64,000 nt of DNA from contig JAFLCB010000006.1 in the NCBI GenBank assembly GCA_017302795.1, positions 186,001 through 250,000 of the forward strand, in the 5' to 3' direction. Below are positions 33,198 to 42,493 of the stretch, one piece after another. The stretch comes from Deltaproteobacteria bacterium (GTDB lineage: Bacteria; Bdellovibrionota; Bdellovibrionia; Bdellovibrionales; JAMPXM01). A model generated the notes under the pieces. The model was not told the DNA's origin, did not search any database, and was given only the letters and a program-made list of their open reading frames with translations. Positions within the stretch are counted from its first letter, which is position 1, and each line of letters starts with the position of its first letter. Made by a program: the position numbers and the translations under genes.

Positions 33198-33773
33198 TTG
33201 GGTTGGAAGGTGGGTCGGCAGGTAAAGCCTTTCCTTGGCCAGTACTCGAGTAGTGTCATAGAGGTGCGACAGACAAGTCGAAAGCTTGTCGTCGTTGAAA
33301 GTTTGTCGTCTCAGGCGCGTGCCGCTGGTCTGCTGATGTCGTTTGGACTGTATTTGACCTACGTTGCCATTTTTCACTTCAAAGATATTAACGGAGGCTT
33401 TTTCGGAATTGCCGTGATCGCCGCTGGAGGCGCCATTGGGCTTTGTTTTGGGTCCAAGGCGATAGTTCGCATTTATGAATCGCCTGCTGTTGAATTTGAC
33501 TATTTTGACCAACAGATTTGTTTTCTCGAAAGTTCAAGAAAGCGGCGTGTTGCCAGAACAGTACGCTTTACAGACGTCGAGGCAATTCGAATTCAGTTAC
33601 ACAGGTCTCTTGGGGGACGTGCTACGTCTGATGAATTGTTGTTCGAAATAATGCTTCGTGCACCAACCGAGGAAAATTTTGCAGTTTGCATTTCCGAAGA
33701 TCGCGTAAGACTAGATGAAGTTTTAACCGCGCTTTCCCAGAACACACGGCTTAACGTGGTTCATGCTACATAA
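33198..33773 (+). CDS. Two-TM membrane protein of unknown function
   Basis: Not recognised. About 191 residues with two TM helices (SFGLYLTYVAIFHF and IAVIAAGGAIGLCFG), then a soluble C-terminal domain (about 85-185). The TTG at 33198 is preferred over ATG 33141: AGGGAG lies six bases before the TTG, and an ATG start would leave only six bases between divergent genes. The frame is open from further upstream. Low certainty on the N-terminus. Confidence 0.6.
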   Translation: MGWKVGRQVKPFLGQYSSSVIEVRQTSRKLVVVESLSSQARAAGLLMSFGLYLTYVAIFHFKDINGGFFGIAVIAAGGAIGLCFGSKAIVRIYESPAVEFDYFDQQICFLESSRKRRVARTVRFTDVEAIRIQLHRSLGGRATSDELLFEIMLRAPTEENFAVCISEDRVRLDEVLTALSQNTRLNVVHAT

Positions 33774-33896
33774 TGAACGGTTACTCTTTTAACGCCTGCA
33801 GTAATTTAAATAGGTTTTTTCCGCTCAGTTTATAAACGTCAAAGTCATCGTCGTCCCGATTGCATGTCGAGTCGTTCCCGAATAGGTCTAGAAGAT

Positions 33897-34145
33897 ATGG
33901 AAATGTGGCTTGTCTTTGCAGCAATTGGAGTATTCGTTGGCGGAGCAGCCGTTTATCTGGCATTTATGATTTTCTTGCCAGAATGGGTGGGGATCACAGG
34001 TAAAACGGCGCTCGAGGCCGAACAAAGCCACCGTGGTGAGGCTCCGAAAGATTCCGCGGAAATGAGTCCGGGTAGTATTTCACCAGGTAATATTGCAATT
34101 GAAGCCGATACCGAATCCGACACCACAGGCAAACCTGATTCTTAA
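33897..34145 (+). CDS. Small single-TM membrane protein with acidic tail
   Basis: 82 residues from ATG 33897: TM helix MWLVFAAIGVFVGGAAVYLA right at the N-terminus, a short loop, then a Ser/Glu/Asp/Gly-rich disordered tail. An ATG at 33864 would add 11 residues. The ribosome-binding site is weak. No function assigned; could be an envelope stress or regulatory small protein. Confidence 0.55.
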   Translation: MEMWLVFAAIGVFVGGAAVYLAFMIFLPEWVGITGKTALEAEQSHRGEAPKDSAEMSPGSISPGNIAIEADTESDTTGKPDS

Positions 34146-34248
34146 TGCCTCGCTCTCAAAAAAAGACGCGCCCGTTTCCGTGCGCGGCGTTCGAAATCTT
34201 AAATTACGACGACCATCAAATTAACGGACGATCGTCGATACTTTACGG

Positions 34249-34650
34249 CTACAGAGGTTGGCAGCCGTCCATGTAGCAGCGTCGGCTGACCTGATAGCAA
34301 CGATCAAGAGCTGCATCGCGTGCAGCGGGCATATTTGGACCGCGACCGTAGAACGCCATGCCTCGAGCATTCACAGCGCGGCACTGAACGCCACGAGCGC
34401 GCGGTGGACGTGGCGGACGATAAGGTCTGTCGTATCCGCCGCCCCAGCGAGCTCTATAGAGGTCGGCACCCATCGCCTCCAGTTCGGTGGCCTCTAGGTC
34501 CGTTTCGGAATACGCCATTTCTTCAAGAGACATAAACTCCATCGATTCGGATTCTTGAGCAAAAGAAGCTGGAGCGAATCCTATTGCCGTAACAGCAGAT
34601 AGAGCTAAAGCCAGGCCGAATTTAGCGATGTGAAGAGATACAGTTTTCAT
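34249..34650 (-). CDS. Small secreted cysteine-containing protein
   Basis: 133 residues: signal peptide ending APASFAQ, an acidic region (ESMEFMSLEEMAYSE), a Gly/Arg/Pro/Tyr-rich linker (WGGGYDRPYRPPRPPRARG), then a 45-residue C-terminal domain with four Cys (VQCRAVNARG, DRCYQVSRRCYMDGC) suited to two disulfides, DUF4189-like in spacing. Monocistronic. Role unknown. Confidence 0.75.
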   Translation of the reverse strand: MKTVSLHIAKFGLALALSAVTAIGFAPASFAQESESMEFMSLEEMAYSETDLEATELEAMGADLYRARWGGGYDRPYRPPRPPRARGVQCRAVNARGMAFYGRGPNMPAARDAALDRCYQVSRRCYMDGCQPL

Positions 34651-34857
34651 GTGAGCCCCTTTTAGAATTGCGGTTTGGCGCGCGGCATCGTGGTGTCATC
34701 TTGGACGCTGCTGCGCCTGATTTTCGTAATTGAAAATCGCGTAGAAAAGGGAGGGGCAAAATCTGGACCTACTTAAAAAAATCCCGCCTACCTGCGAAAT
34801 CAAAATGGTGAGGTTTTAGGAGAAGCCAGTATCACCAAATACAGGATTTTGACGCAG

Positions 34858-37125
34858 CTATACTGGGGTGGCATTGGCACCGGGGACAAAGTGATCTTTC
34901 GCCAAGGCTTTCACTTTCACCATGTCGGCCACCAACCAAATTAGATCGCCATCGGCAATCACCCAGGAAGAGTCGGGATTCAGCGTTCTTGTTCGATCGC
35001 GCTCAATTCCAACTACAATCCCTTCCGCATCTTCACGCAAGCCGCAATCGCGAAGACTGGATCCGATGTACCGCGAAAGAGCGTCATTCGACGATTGGAT
35101 TAAAAGTGGTACCAATCCAAAAGCAGTAACGCTGAGGTCATTCGGTTCAATGGCACTTTCCTCGATAAATTTTCGAGCAAAGAAAATTTGCGAATCCTGA
35201 CCGATCACGAAAAGTCGATCATAAGGCATAAGCACAAAGTCGCGGGTCGGAGCGAGAACGCGCTGAGAGCCACGCTCAATAAGTGAAATCATAATACCGT
35301 AGCGATCCTTTAGTCCCGAACCCATCAACGTCTGCCCCACAATCTCGCTGTTAGGAGAAACAACCATTTCAGAAAGTGTTGCATCCCACGGTGCAAGAAG
35401 CGGCCGGTGCACCGGTGCAGGAGTGTGGTCAGAGTTTTCAAGATTTTGGACGAAACGGGTTTCAATTCTTTCGTAGATCGGAGCCGCAAATTTTGCGGTG
35501 AGGAGAAAGCCAACGGTTGCTAGCCCGGCAAGAGCGCCAAGAATGGAAGAACCTGGGTCAAAGACATTCATGAGAAATGTAACCAAGAGAAAGGCTAACA
35601 GTGCTCGTGCCAATAAAAATCCTGGTTTCAAACGCGCCAGTCGAGATGCTTCACTTTCTTTAAGTGAGTCCGTCGAGCCACCAAAAACGACGGCCCAGAG
35701 AAAGGGCGCGGCAAGTGTCAAGCCAAAGGCCGTAAGGCCCGCCGAAAGCCAGATCGATGGCCCAAACATACCCTCAGCAAACGGTAAAACAAAGTGATCA
35801 AACGCGAGCCCAACGGCGATAGTCAAAATGGATCCAAACAAAAGCCGTGCGCCAAATGACTTCCAAATTAAAATTCCAAGGTGGCTTTCAGTTTGCTCTT
35901 GATTTGCTGCAAGTTGATAGCGTTCTAGTAGCTGCCTGGCAGTTTTCGGTAGCACCTTTTCAATTCTGTCGCAGAGTGGCCCGGCGAACCTCAAAAGGTA
36001 CGGAGTCGTGAACGACGTCAATATAGAAACTGCCACCGCGATCGGGTAAAGGAAATCGCTTGTCACTTTCAATGTGAGACCAAGCGTTGCGATGATGAAG
36101 GAAAATTCACCTATTTGAGTCAAGCTGACGCCGGCATGTACGGCTTCTCTCAGCGGTCGACCAGCGACGAGCGCACCAATCGTCGCACTCGTTAACTTTC
36201 CTCCAATGATAACGAAAGAAAGCACCAAAATTTCAAACCAGTAGGTAACTAGGACATCAGGCTTTAATAGCATTCCGACCGAAACAAAAAAGACAGCGGC
36301 GAAGAGGTCCCGCACGGGATGAAGTAAATGATCGATCCGTTTTGCTTCGCGAGTCTCGGCAATCAAGGATCCCATGACGAACGCGCCGAGGGCCGGTGAA
36401 AAGCCAACCCCTGTCGCGATCATGACCATCAAAAGACAAAGACCAATTGCCACAACAACAGCCGTCTCGTCCGTGAGCACATTTCGAATTCGATTTAAAA
36501 AAGATGGCAGTAAGTAGATTCCAACTAAAAACCAGAGCAAAAGAAAGAAAGTGAGTTTGAGCGACGAACCGAGCAATTCGGAACCGGATAGCGTTTGCGT
36601 GACTGCGACCGTCGACAGTAAGACAAGTACTAAGATCGCCACCAGATCTTCGAAAATCAAGACGCCGAAAACCAGAGCTGAAAAACGTTGCCCTTTTAAG
36701 CCCAATTCATCGAACGCACGCATGATGATGGAGGTAGAAGAGATGGAAACCATTCCTCCTAAAAAAAGCGCATCCATTTTTGACCAGCCAAGCGCAAGGC
36801 CGGTCAAAAATCCGAGCCCCATCATCGCGGTAATTTCAAAAAGAGCTGTTACTCCTGCACTTTTTCCGACCCGCGCCAGCTTTTTGAAGCTGAATTCAAG
36901 CCCCAATCCGAAGAGCAAGAAAATGACGCCTATTTCGGCCCAAACCCGAATGCTATCAGGCTCCTTTACGGTTGGAAAAAATGGGAAGCCGGGTCCAACC
37001 AAGAATCCGGCGATGATATATCCGAGGACAACCGGTTGCTTCATCTTTCTGAACAAGATGGTCACGATCGCTGCAGTGACTAGGATGACGCCGAGATCAG
37101 ATATGAGGTTTGGAAGATGAATCAT
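34858..37125 (-). CDS. Cation:proton antiporter, KefB/CPA2 type, with two RCK-C domains
   Basis: 755-residue integral membrane protein. The first 390 residues form a Na+/H+ exchanger domain (about 12 TM helices, with GLELSF-like motif GLGLEFSF and GGMVSISSTSI). A second membrane-like segment about 425-570 follows, and then two TrkA-C/RCK-C domains (about 590-665 and 680-750) are visible, without the NAD-binding TrkA-N between. Such antiporters exchange K+ or Na+ for protons. It is flanked by a hypothetical secreted protein and a small lipoprotein; likely monocistronic. Confidence 0.9.
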   Translation of the reverse strand: MIHLPNLISDLGVILVTAAIVTILFRKMKQPVVLGYIIAGFLVGPGFPFFPTVKEPDSIRVWAEIGVIFLLFGLGLEFSFKKLARVGKSAGVTALFEITAMMGLGFLTGLALGWSKMDALFLGGMVSISSTSIIMRAFDELGLKGQRFSALVFGVLIFEDLVAILVLVLLSTVAVTQTLSGSELLGSSLKLTFFLLLWFLVGIYLLPSFLNRIRNVLTDETAVVVAIGLCLLMVMIATGVGFSPALGAFVMGSLIAETREAKRIDHLLHPVRDLFAAVFFVSVGMLLKPDVLVTYWFEILVLSFVIIGGKLTSATIGALVAGRPLREAVHAGVSLTQIGEFSFIIATLGLTLKVTSDFLYPIAVAVSILTSFTTPYLLRFAGPLCDRIEKVLPKTARQLLERYQLAANQEQTESHLGILIWKSFGARLLFGSILTIAVGLAFDHFVLPFAEGMFGPSIWLSAGLTAFGLTLAAPFLWAVVFGGSTDSLKESEASRLARLKPGFLLARALLAFLLVTFLMNVFDPGSSILGALAGLATVGFLLTAKFAAPIYERIETRFVQNLENSDHTPAPVHRPLLAPWDATLSEMVVSPNSEIVGQTLMGSGLKDRYGIMISLIERGSQRVLAPTRDFVLMPYDRLFVIGQDSQIFFARKFIEESAIEPNDLSVTAFGLVPLLIQSSNDALSRYIGSSLRDCGLREDAEGIVVGIERDRTRTLNPDSSWVIADGDLIWLVADMVKVKALAKDHFVPGANATPV

Positions 37126-37282
37126 ATTGAAACCATAGCGAGGATTGGGGGGCCGCTCAAGACTTGGTTCAAACTGAGACGGAGTGTCGAATGGCGCTCA
37201 CAATTGGTTCTTTCAGTCGCAGGAACGTTAACTTAAGTTTCAGACGCCCGAAGAGTAGGGAAGAAAGAACGGAGAATCACCA

Positions 37283-37519
37283 ATGCTTAAATCGACTCAA
37301 CCAACGGCAGCTAGAACGAACAAAAAAATGGACATTACTCGTGGAGTCTTGTTGATCGTCGGCTCGTTGAGTCTTGGGCTCTTGTCGGCGTGTTCAAATG
37401 TAAAGTCGGAAGTTGTCGCGAGCAAAACCGAGGCGTCGTCTTCGTTGACGCGCCAATATGTCGGGCACGCAAGCCGTAATTCTCTGTGGTCGATTGAACA
37501 TCAGTCAAAGAACAACTAA
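37283..37519 (+). CDS. Small lipoprotein
   Basis: 78 residues: basic n-region, hydrophobic VLLIVGSLSLGLLSAC with lipobox Cys near 37, then a short Ser/Glu/Lys-rich tail. ATG 37283 follows GGAGAATCACCA. A second ATG (37328) would give a shorter n-region. Of unknown function; mature form would be only about 42 residues. Confidence 0.65.
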   Translation: MLKSTQPTAARTNKKMDITRGVLLIVGSLSLGLLSACSNVKSEVVASKTEASSSLTRQYVGHASRNSLWSIEHQSKNN

Positions 37520-37547
37520 TTAAACATCACTTGGTAGTCGGTTACGG

Positions 37548-38849
37548 TTGACACGGCTTGGTTGCCGGATTCAAGTTTTCGGTGTGGAAAATCTATTTCG
37601 AAACCGAACCTTAAAAGTTTTGATTGTTTGTGCCTCTCAGATTTTTACTATTTTTACTTTTCACATGGATGTCTCGCACTCGTTCGAAATGGACGCCGAA
37701 TATCGGTCCATTCCGACTGAACGGGGTTTCGAGCTGATCGATCCATTGCCAATTGATAGCGAGTACCAATCGGACCTTTTGACCTACTCAACAACTGCGA
37801 CGGACGTTTTGAGTTTTTCGAGCCCCAGACATTTCTACCTCTCAGCGGGCAGCTTATCTGCGACCCAGTTCGACTTTCAGTTGCGCGCGCAAGTCTTGGA
37901 AGCGTTAAACCCGAATCTGGTTTTTAAGTTCCTTCGCACCGAACAGGAGAACTATGAAGAAGCCGTTCGAAGTTCGTTCGTCGAACTTCAAGCGCGATTA
38001 GCGGAAAGTTCAATTTGGTTTGCTGCGTATGGGACTCTGGCACGCCTAAAAAAAGAAGACGACGTTGGCTTCGCGGTTCTATGGCGCCGAGACGAAAATC
38101 ATGAGCTCCGACTTTTTGCTACTTTTGCTGACTTCACTCGTTCGGACAGAAATGATGCAGGTGATTTTTTTGTAGACTCAGGGCCGATGGCGATTGGACT
38201 CAAGTGGGTTCGCAATCGATCTAAACTCTATCGAGAACTGTTGCTTCGGCGAGAATCCGCAGTGGAATGGAGGGATCCAATTTCGAGTCGGTCCTACACT
38301 TTTGCACATCGTTTCGCTTCAGGAATTTTTCGTCGAACTGATTCGGATGACGATCGGAGTTGGCTGGCACTTCGGTGGCAATGGGATAGCAAGCACACCG
38401 GAATTATTTCGTTGGATGCTACGGGCAGCGCGACCGCTCGAGATGTGGTTGATCGCGACCGGCACCAAATTGAATTGCGACGAAACTTTTTCTTCGATGA
38501 AAAGTGTTCAACGCAATTAGGTGTTCTTTGGGTCGCTCGTAGTTGGAGAGATGAAAGTGGTCGCGAGCTTCAGCATCATAATTTAAGTCCCTTCCTCAGC
38601 GTTCGTCTTGATTCTGGAAATGGGGGATTCGAGATGGGAATTGAAGCGACGAAATTTGAAGCTCTCGGAGATCTTTCACTGGGCTCAGCTACTGTGCGAA
38701 CAGAAGCGATCGAATCGCGTCTGAACGGGCGCTACTATTTTACCTTTGAAAACGACGCAACGCTTTCGCTAGCACTGACTTTTGATGTAGATCGCGCTGA
38801 AGGCGGGGCCTTTGAGGGTGGACATGGAAAATTTCAGACTACCTTCTAG
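37548..38849 (+). CDS. Probable outer-membrane protein of unknown family
   Basis: 433 residues read from TTG 37548; GTG 37584 and a later ATG (37665) are possible starts. A signal-like segment LKVLIVCASQIFTIFTF lies near residues 23-39. The remaining sequence has alternating strands with aromatic ends (RHFYLSAGSLSATQFDFQL, GRYYFTFENDATLSLALTF), a beta-barrel profile. It converges on pirin with adjacent stop codons. Unrecognised; barrel call is by eye. Confidence 0.6.
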   Translation: MTRLGCRIQVFGVENLFRNRTLKVLIVCASQIFTIFTFHMDVSHSFEMDAEYRSIPTERGFELIDPLPIDSEYQSDLLTYSTTATDVLSFSSPRHFYLSAGSLSATQFDFQLRAQVLEALNPNLVFKFLRTEQENYEEAVRSSFVELQARLAESSIWFAAYGTLARLKKEDDVGFAVLWRRDENHELRLFATFADFTRSDRNDAGDFFVDSGPMAIGLKWVRNRSKLYRELLLRRESAVEWRDPISSRSYTFAHRFASGIFRRTDSDDDRSWLALRWQWDSKHTGIISLDATGSATARDVVDRDRHQIELRRNFFFDEKCSTQLGVLWVARSWRDESGRELQHHNLSPFLSVRLDSGNGGFEMGIEATKFEALGDLSLGSATVRTEAIESRLNGRYYFTFENDATLSLALTFDVDRAEGGAFEGGHGKFQTTF

Positions 38850-39722
38850 CTAGTCTGGGATTTCTGACTGCTCTTTCCATTTTTTCTCTGCTTGCGCAAT
38901 CAGCGCCTCGTCTGAAGCGACATAGTTCCATTTCATGTGTCTGGGACCATCCAGGGGGTCCCCACCGAACACGGCGAGGCGGGTTCCAGGTCCAAGTTCA
39001 ATTGGATACATCTTTGGTTCCGACGTTCCGTCCTGATCTCCGGTGAAGGTTGCATCAAGTACTAAAAGTTGACCAGCCACGATGACCCCGTGATCTTGCG
39101 TCGTGACAGTACCTTCTGCAACATACAGTGCAAGTTCACGTTCTCCGATTTCAAGATTCAAGCTATGTGATTTCGAACTGGCTGAGTCAAAAACCATAAA
39201 ATACGCCCGAGATGGAAACTGCGTTTCAGCAAACTTTCCTTGGTATTCTCCCATCAGCAGTTGGCAGACGACATCTTTCCCGAGCGTCCACGTAGGAAGG
39301 TCAGCTCCTTCAAGATGATGAAAAGAAGGCTCGCATTGCTCTTCGTCTTGGGGAAGAGCAATCCAAAATTGTAACCCATGAACCTCTTCCGTGAGGCCCT
39401 GCTCAATATGAGTGATCCATTTACCGGCCGTCATAAGATTGAGTTCTCGTTCGCGAATAACCTGTTCGCTTCCAAGCGAGTCTTTGTGCAGGATTTCACC
39501 CTCGAACAAGTAGGTCGCTGTTGCGAGCCCAATGTGAGGGTGCTCGGCTACGAATAGCGGCCTTTCGGATTCGATCGGGCCGATATGATCGAGAAACACG
39601 AACGGGCCAACGTGGCGTCGTACTGTTCCTGCACGAGCGAATGGAAGCACCCGGCGAATGGTCAATTCACCAAGGTCATGGACACGGGCATCAATCAAAA
39701 GAGCATTGGTATTCAAAGTCAT
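38850..39722 (-). CDS. Pirin-family protein
   Basis: 290-residue bicupin. The N-terminal cupin holds metal-site residues in FLDHIGPI and EHPHIGLATATYLFEGEI with His/Glu ligands (EHPHIG, HGLQFW); the C-terminal cupin follows from about 175. Pirins are Fe-binding proteins with quercetinase or regulatory roles. The conserved HPHxG metal motif is intact. ATG 39722. Confidence 0.92.
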   Translation of the reverse strand: MTLNTNALLIDARVHDLGELTIRRVLPFARAGTVRRHVGPFVFLDHIGPIESERPLFVAEHPHIGLATATYLFEGEILHKDSLGSEQVIRERELNLMTAGKWITHIEQGLTEEVHGLQFWIALPQDEEQCEPSFHHLEGADLPTWTLGKDVVCQLLMGEYQGKFAETQFPSRAYFMVFDSASSKSHSLNLEIGERELALYVAEGTVTTQDHGVIVAGQLLVLDATFTGDQDGTSEPKMYPIELGPGTRLAVFGGDPLDGPRHMKWNYVASDEALIAQAEKKWKEQSEIPD

Positions 39723-39822
39723 GAGTGGGATTTAGCTCCAAATTGGAACTAGAGTCACGCTTTGGCTGGACATAAAATATCGCACTTTGTTTTATACAGA
39801 AATTCGTCATTACATATCGTCT

Positions 39823-40839
39823 ATGGGACAGGTCATTCGAGTTCGAAATTTAAACAAAACATTTCTCCGCTCTAAAAAGCAGTCATCTCTGCTTCAGCGA
39901 CTAAATCCGTTTGGACAAGTGCAGGAACAAATGACGGCGCTTAAGTCTTTGGATTTGGACATCGACAAAGGCGAATCACTTGCGTTTATCGGCCCCAATG
40001 GCGCTGGCAAATCAACGACGATTAAAATTCTTACCGGAATCTTACATCCAACGACGGGGGAGGCAGAAGTACTTGGGCTCGTGCCCTGGCGGGACCGTAT
40101 TCAACTTTCCTACCGAATTGGGTCGGTGTTTGGGCAAAAGTCTCAGCTTTGGCTACATTTGCCGGCGACTGACACATTCGAACTTTTGTCCAGAGTCTAT
40201 GAGCTTGATCGAGCGAAGTTTAAACGACGTCGCGACGAGTTGATTTCCCTATTCGAAATCGAAGAATACAAAGACGTTCCGGTCAGGAAGCTTTCGCTTG
40301 GTCAACGGATGCGCTGCGAGATCGCAGCCAGTCTCTTGCACGAGCCCGAAATTCTTTTTCTCGATGAGCCTACAATCGGCCTCGATCCGGTAGCGAAGTC
40401 GAGCATCCGCGATCTTATACGGCGAGCTAATTCGGAAACCGGTGTCACCGTGTTTTTAACGTCGCATGATGCGGGCGATATCGAAAGCTTGTGCCGGCGC
40501 ACTGTTATAATCAATCGCGGAACGTCGGTTTTTGACGGCCCGACAAATCAACTGCGCCGTCAGGTTTTAAAGAAAAAAGAAATCGATTTGAAGCTGAGAA
40601 CAGAAATTTCAGAATCTGCCGCCGCGAGCCTGATGCGTGAGGGCGTCGAAGTACTGAAGGCGAAGGGATACGGCTTGAAAGTTTCCGTCGACACAGAGCG
40701 TGTTGGAATCGATCAAGTGGTCGGTGGCTTGTTAGGTCAGTTTGATGTTGAGGACATTGTCATCGCTGCCGCGCCTTTGGAAGAAATCATCGCCGCGATT
40801 TATTCGTCTAAAGACGTCACATTGTTGGGAAGGCCCTAA
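39823..40839 (+). CDS. ABC-2-type exporter ATP-binding protein
   Basis: 338 residues from ATG 39823 (open frame extends to 39787). Walker A GPNGAGKST, a Q-loop near FGQKSQLW, signature KLSLGQRMRCEIA, Walker B ILFLDEPTIGLD and switch His in LTSHD. The extra C-terminal domain (about 240-338) is typical of the viologen-exporter/antibiotic-export DrrA-like ATPases. First gene of a three-gene exporter. Confidence 0.92.
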   Translation: MGQVIRVRNLNKTFLRSKKQSSLLQRLNPFGQVQEQMTALKSLDLDIDKGESLAFIGPNGAGKSTTIKILTGILHPTTGEAEVLGLVPWRDRIQLSYRIGSVFGQKSQLWLHLPATDTFELLSRVYELDRAKFKRRRDELISLFEIEEYKDVPVRKLSLGQRMRCEIAASLLHEPEILFLDEPTIGLDPVAKSSIRDLIRRANSETGVTVFLTSHDAGDIESLCRRTVIINRGTSVFDGPTNQLRRQVLKKKEIDLKLRTEISESAAASLMREGVEVLKAKGYGLKVSVDTERVGIDQVVGGLLGQFDVEDIVIAAAPLEEIIAAIYSSKDVTLLGRP

Positions 40840-40841
40840 GT

Positions 40842-41669
40842 ATGTACGTTAATATGAGATCGATGTCGCTTACCTCTGAAGCGATTAAGCTTTTTGAAAT
40901 CGCAAGGATCACTTTGCGATCGCGCTTTCGATATCTTTGGGACATGATTGGGTCGACGCTGTTTTTGGCCGTCGTGATGTTCGTGTTCAATCGCCTTTGG
41001 ACAGTGACCTACGCAACTGGTGGTTCGAAAACGCTGGCGGGTTTTACACTCGATCAAATGATTTGGTATTTGGTCGCGACCGAAACCATCATCATGTCGA
41101 TGACGCCTATTCACCGGCACATCGAACGCGAGATTCGCGAGGGCGACGTCGCAATTCGTCTTAACAAACCCTATAGCTTTCTAGGTTTTCACTGGAGCGT
41201 TTTTATCGGTGAAGGCCTTTTAAAGGCGGGGATCCTGATCTTGATCGGCGGCAGCGTCGCGATGGCTATGAATGGACCGATTCCGTTTCAGCTATTAAGT
41301 GTGCCTGCCTTGTTTCTTACTTTTTTGCTGACAGCGACTCTCAGTTTTCTCTATGGCTCAATGATTGGACTCTTGGCTTTTTGGACGGAAGACGTCACTG
41401 GGTTTTATTTCATCTTTGATCGCATCAAGTGGCTCTTAGGAGGTTTTTTGATGCCGATCACTTTGTTTCCAGAATGGCTTTTTAAAATTGTCGAATGGAT
41501 GCCATTTTCGCTGATGATCTTTCGTCCCGCAAGCTTAGCTGTAAAGTTTGATTGGTCGACTTGGGCGGATTTATCCATGCGTCAGCTTGCGCTAATTCTA
41601 TTCATGGGTGTGATTGCCCAGGGCGTTTATCGATTGGGCGTGCGTCGGCTTGACGTCAACGGGGGCTAA
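40842..41669 (+). CDS. ABC-2-type permease, first subunit
   Basis: 275 residues; six TM helices starting at about 37. The motif with IHRHIEREIREGDVAIRLNKP is the cytoplasmic loop common to the two-permease ABC-2 exporters of the viologen-exporter (VexDEF-like) class. It starts two bases after the ATPase stop and stops just before the next permease: one operon. Confidence 0.88.
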   Translation: MYVNMRSMSLTSEAIKLFEIARITLRSRFRYLWDMIGSTLFLAVVMFVFNRLWTVTYATGGSKTLAGFTLDQMIWYLVATETIIMSMTPIHRHIEREIREGDVAIRLNKPYSFLGFHWSVFIGEGLLKAGILILIGGSVAMAMNGPIPFQLLSVPALFLTFLLTATLSFLYGSMIGLLAFWTEDVTGFYFIFDRIKWLLGGFLMPITLFPEWLFKIVEWMPFSLMIFRPASLAVKFDWSTWADLSMRQLALILFMGVIAQGVYRLGVRRLDVNGG

Positions 41670-41670
41670 A

Positions 41671-42447
41671 ATGTTTCGATTTATGATTGCGATGATGAGG
41701 ACTGGATTTGCATCGGCCATCGAATATCGTGCAAGTTTCTTCACTCAGGTTTTCGGCATGATGATCAACGATTCACTCTGGGTTGCATTTTGGATTTTGT
41801 ATTTTCAACGTTTCCCAGTCTTAAATGGTTGGGGGCGTGAAGATCTGTTCGTGCTGTGGGCGGTGATCACCTTCTCGTTTGGTATAGCGTTCGGTCTGTT
41901 TGCACAAGCCTTGCGCTTGTCAGAACTAATCTCTCACGGTCAACTAGATTACTACTTAGCGTTGCCTAAAAATGTACTGTTGCATTTGTTGGTAGGACAG
42001 ATTCGACCAGCAAATCTGGGTGATTTGTTTTTTGGCCCGGTTTTGCTGATGCTGTTTGTCGATATGTCGCCGATGAAATGGGTCTGGTACCTGATTGGCG
42101 GTGTACTTGGTGGTTTGATTTACTTGTCCTTTTTTGTCATGGCTGGCTCGCTTGCTTTCTACGTTGGATCAAGCGAAGGGATTTCGAGTACAATCGGCAA
42201 TGCACTGATACATTTTTCGACATATCCGACTCGGATTTTCGATGGTTGGACCCGCGTCCTCTTATTTACGTTGATTCCGGCAGGCTTCATCGCGGAGGTT
42301 CCTGTCGATCTTGTGCGCCGTTTTGAGTGGGCCGATTTGGGCTTGCTTCTGCTTGCGGCGGTCGGATTTAGCTCGCTTGCCTGGTGGATTTTCCATCGCG
42401 GCTTACGGCGGTATGAATCAGGAAATCTGATTGCGATGCGGTCGTAG
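41671..42447 (+). CDS. ABC-2-type permease, second subunit
   Basis: 258 residues starting ATG 41671, one base after the previous stop. Six TM helices; a loop with LRLSELISHGQLDYYLALPKN parallels the IREGDVAIRLNKP of the first permease, showing the two permeases are distant paralogues. Heterodimeric exporter; drug, lipid or viologen-like substrate is unknown. Confidence 0.88.
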   Translation: MFRFMIAMMRTGFASAIEYRASFFTQVFGMMINDSLWVAFWILYFQRFPVLNGWGREDLFVLWAVITFSFGIAFGLFAQALRLSELISHGQLDYYLALPKNVLLHLLVGQIRPANLGDLFFGPVLLMLFVDMSPMKWVWYLIGGVLGGLIYLSFFVMAGSLAFYVGSSEGISSTIGNALIHFSTYPTRIFDGWTRVLLFTLIPAGFIAEVPVDLVRRFEWADLGLLLLAAVGFSSLAWWIFHRGLRRYESGNLIAMRS

Positions 42448-42493
42448 CCCAGAAGGGCGTGACAAACTTAGCTGGTGGACCTAGCTTGCTGGT

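Noticed and set aside
33781-33963. 60-codon minus-strand frame between two membrane protein genes
   Set aside because: It overlaps the start of the single-TM gene, lacks a ribosome-binding site and shows no protein-like pattern.
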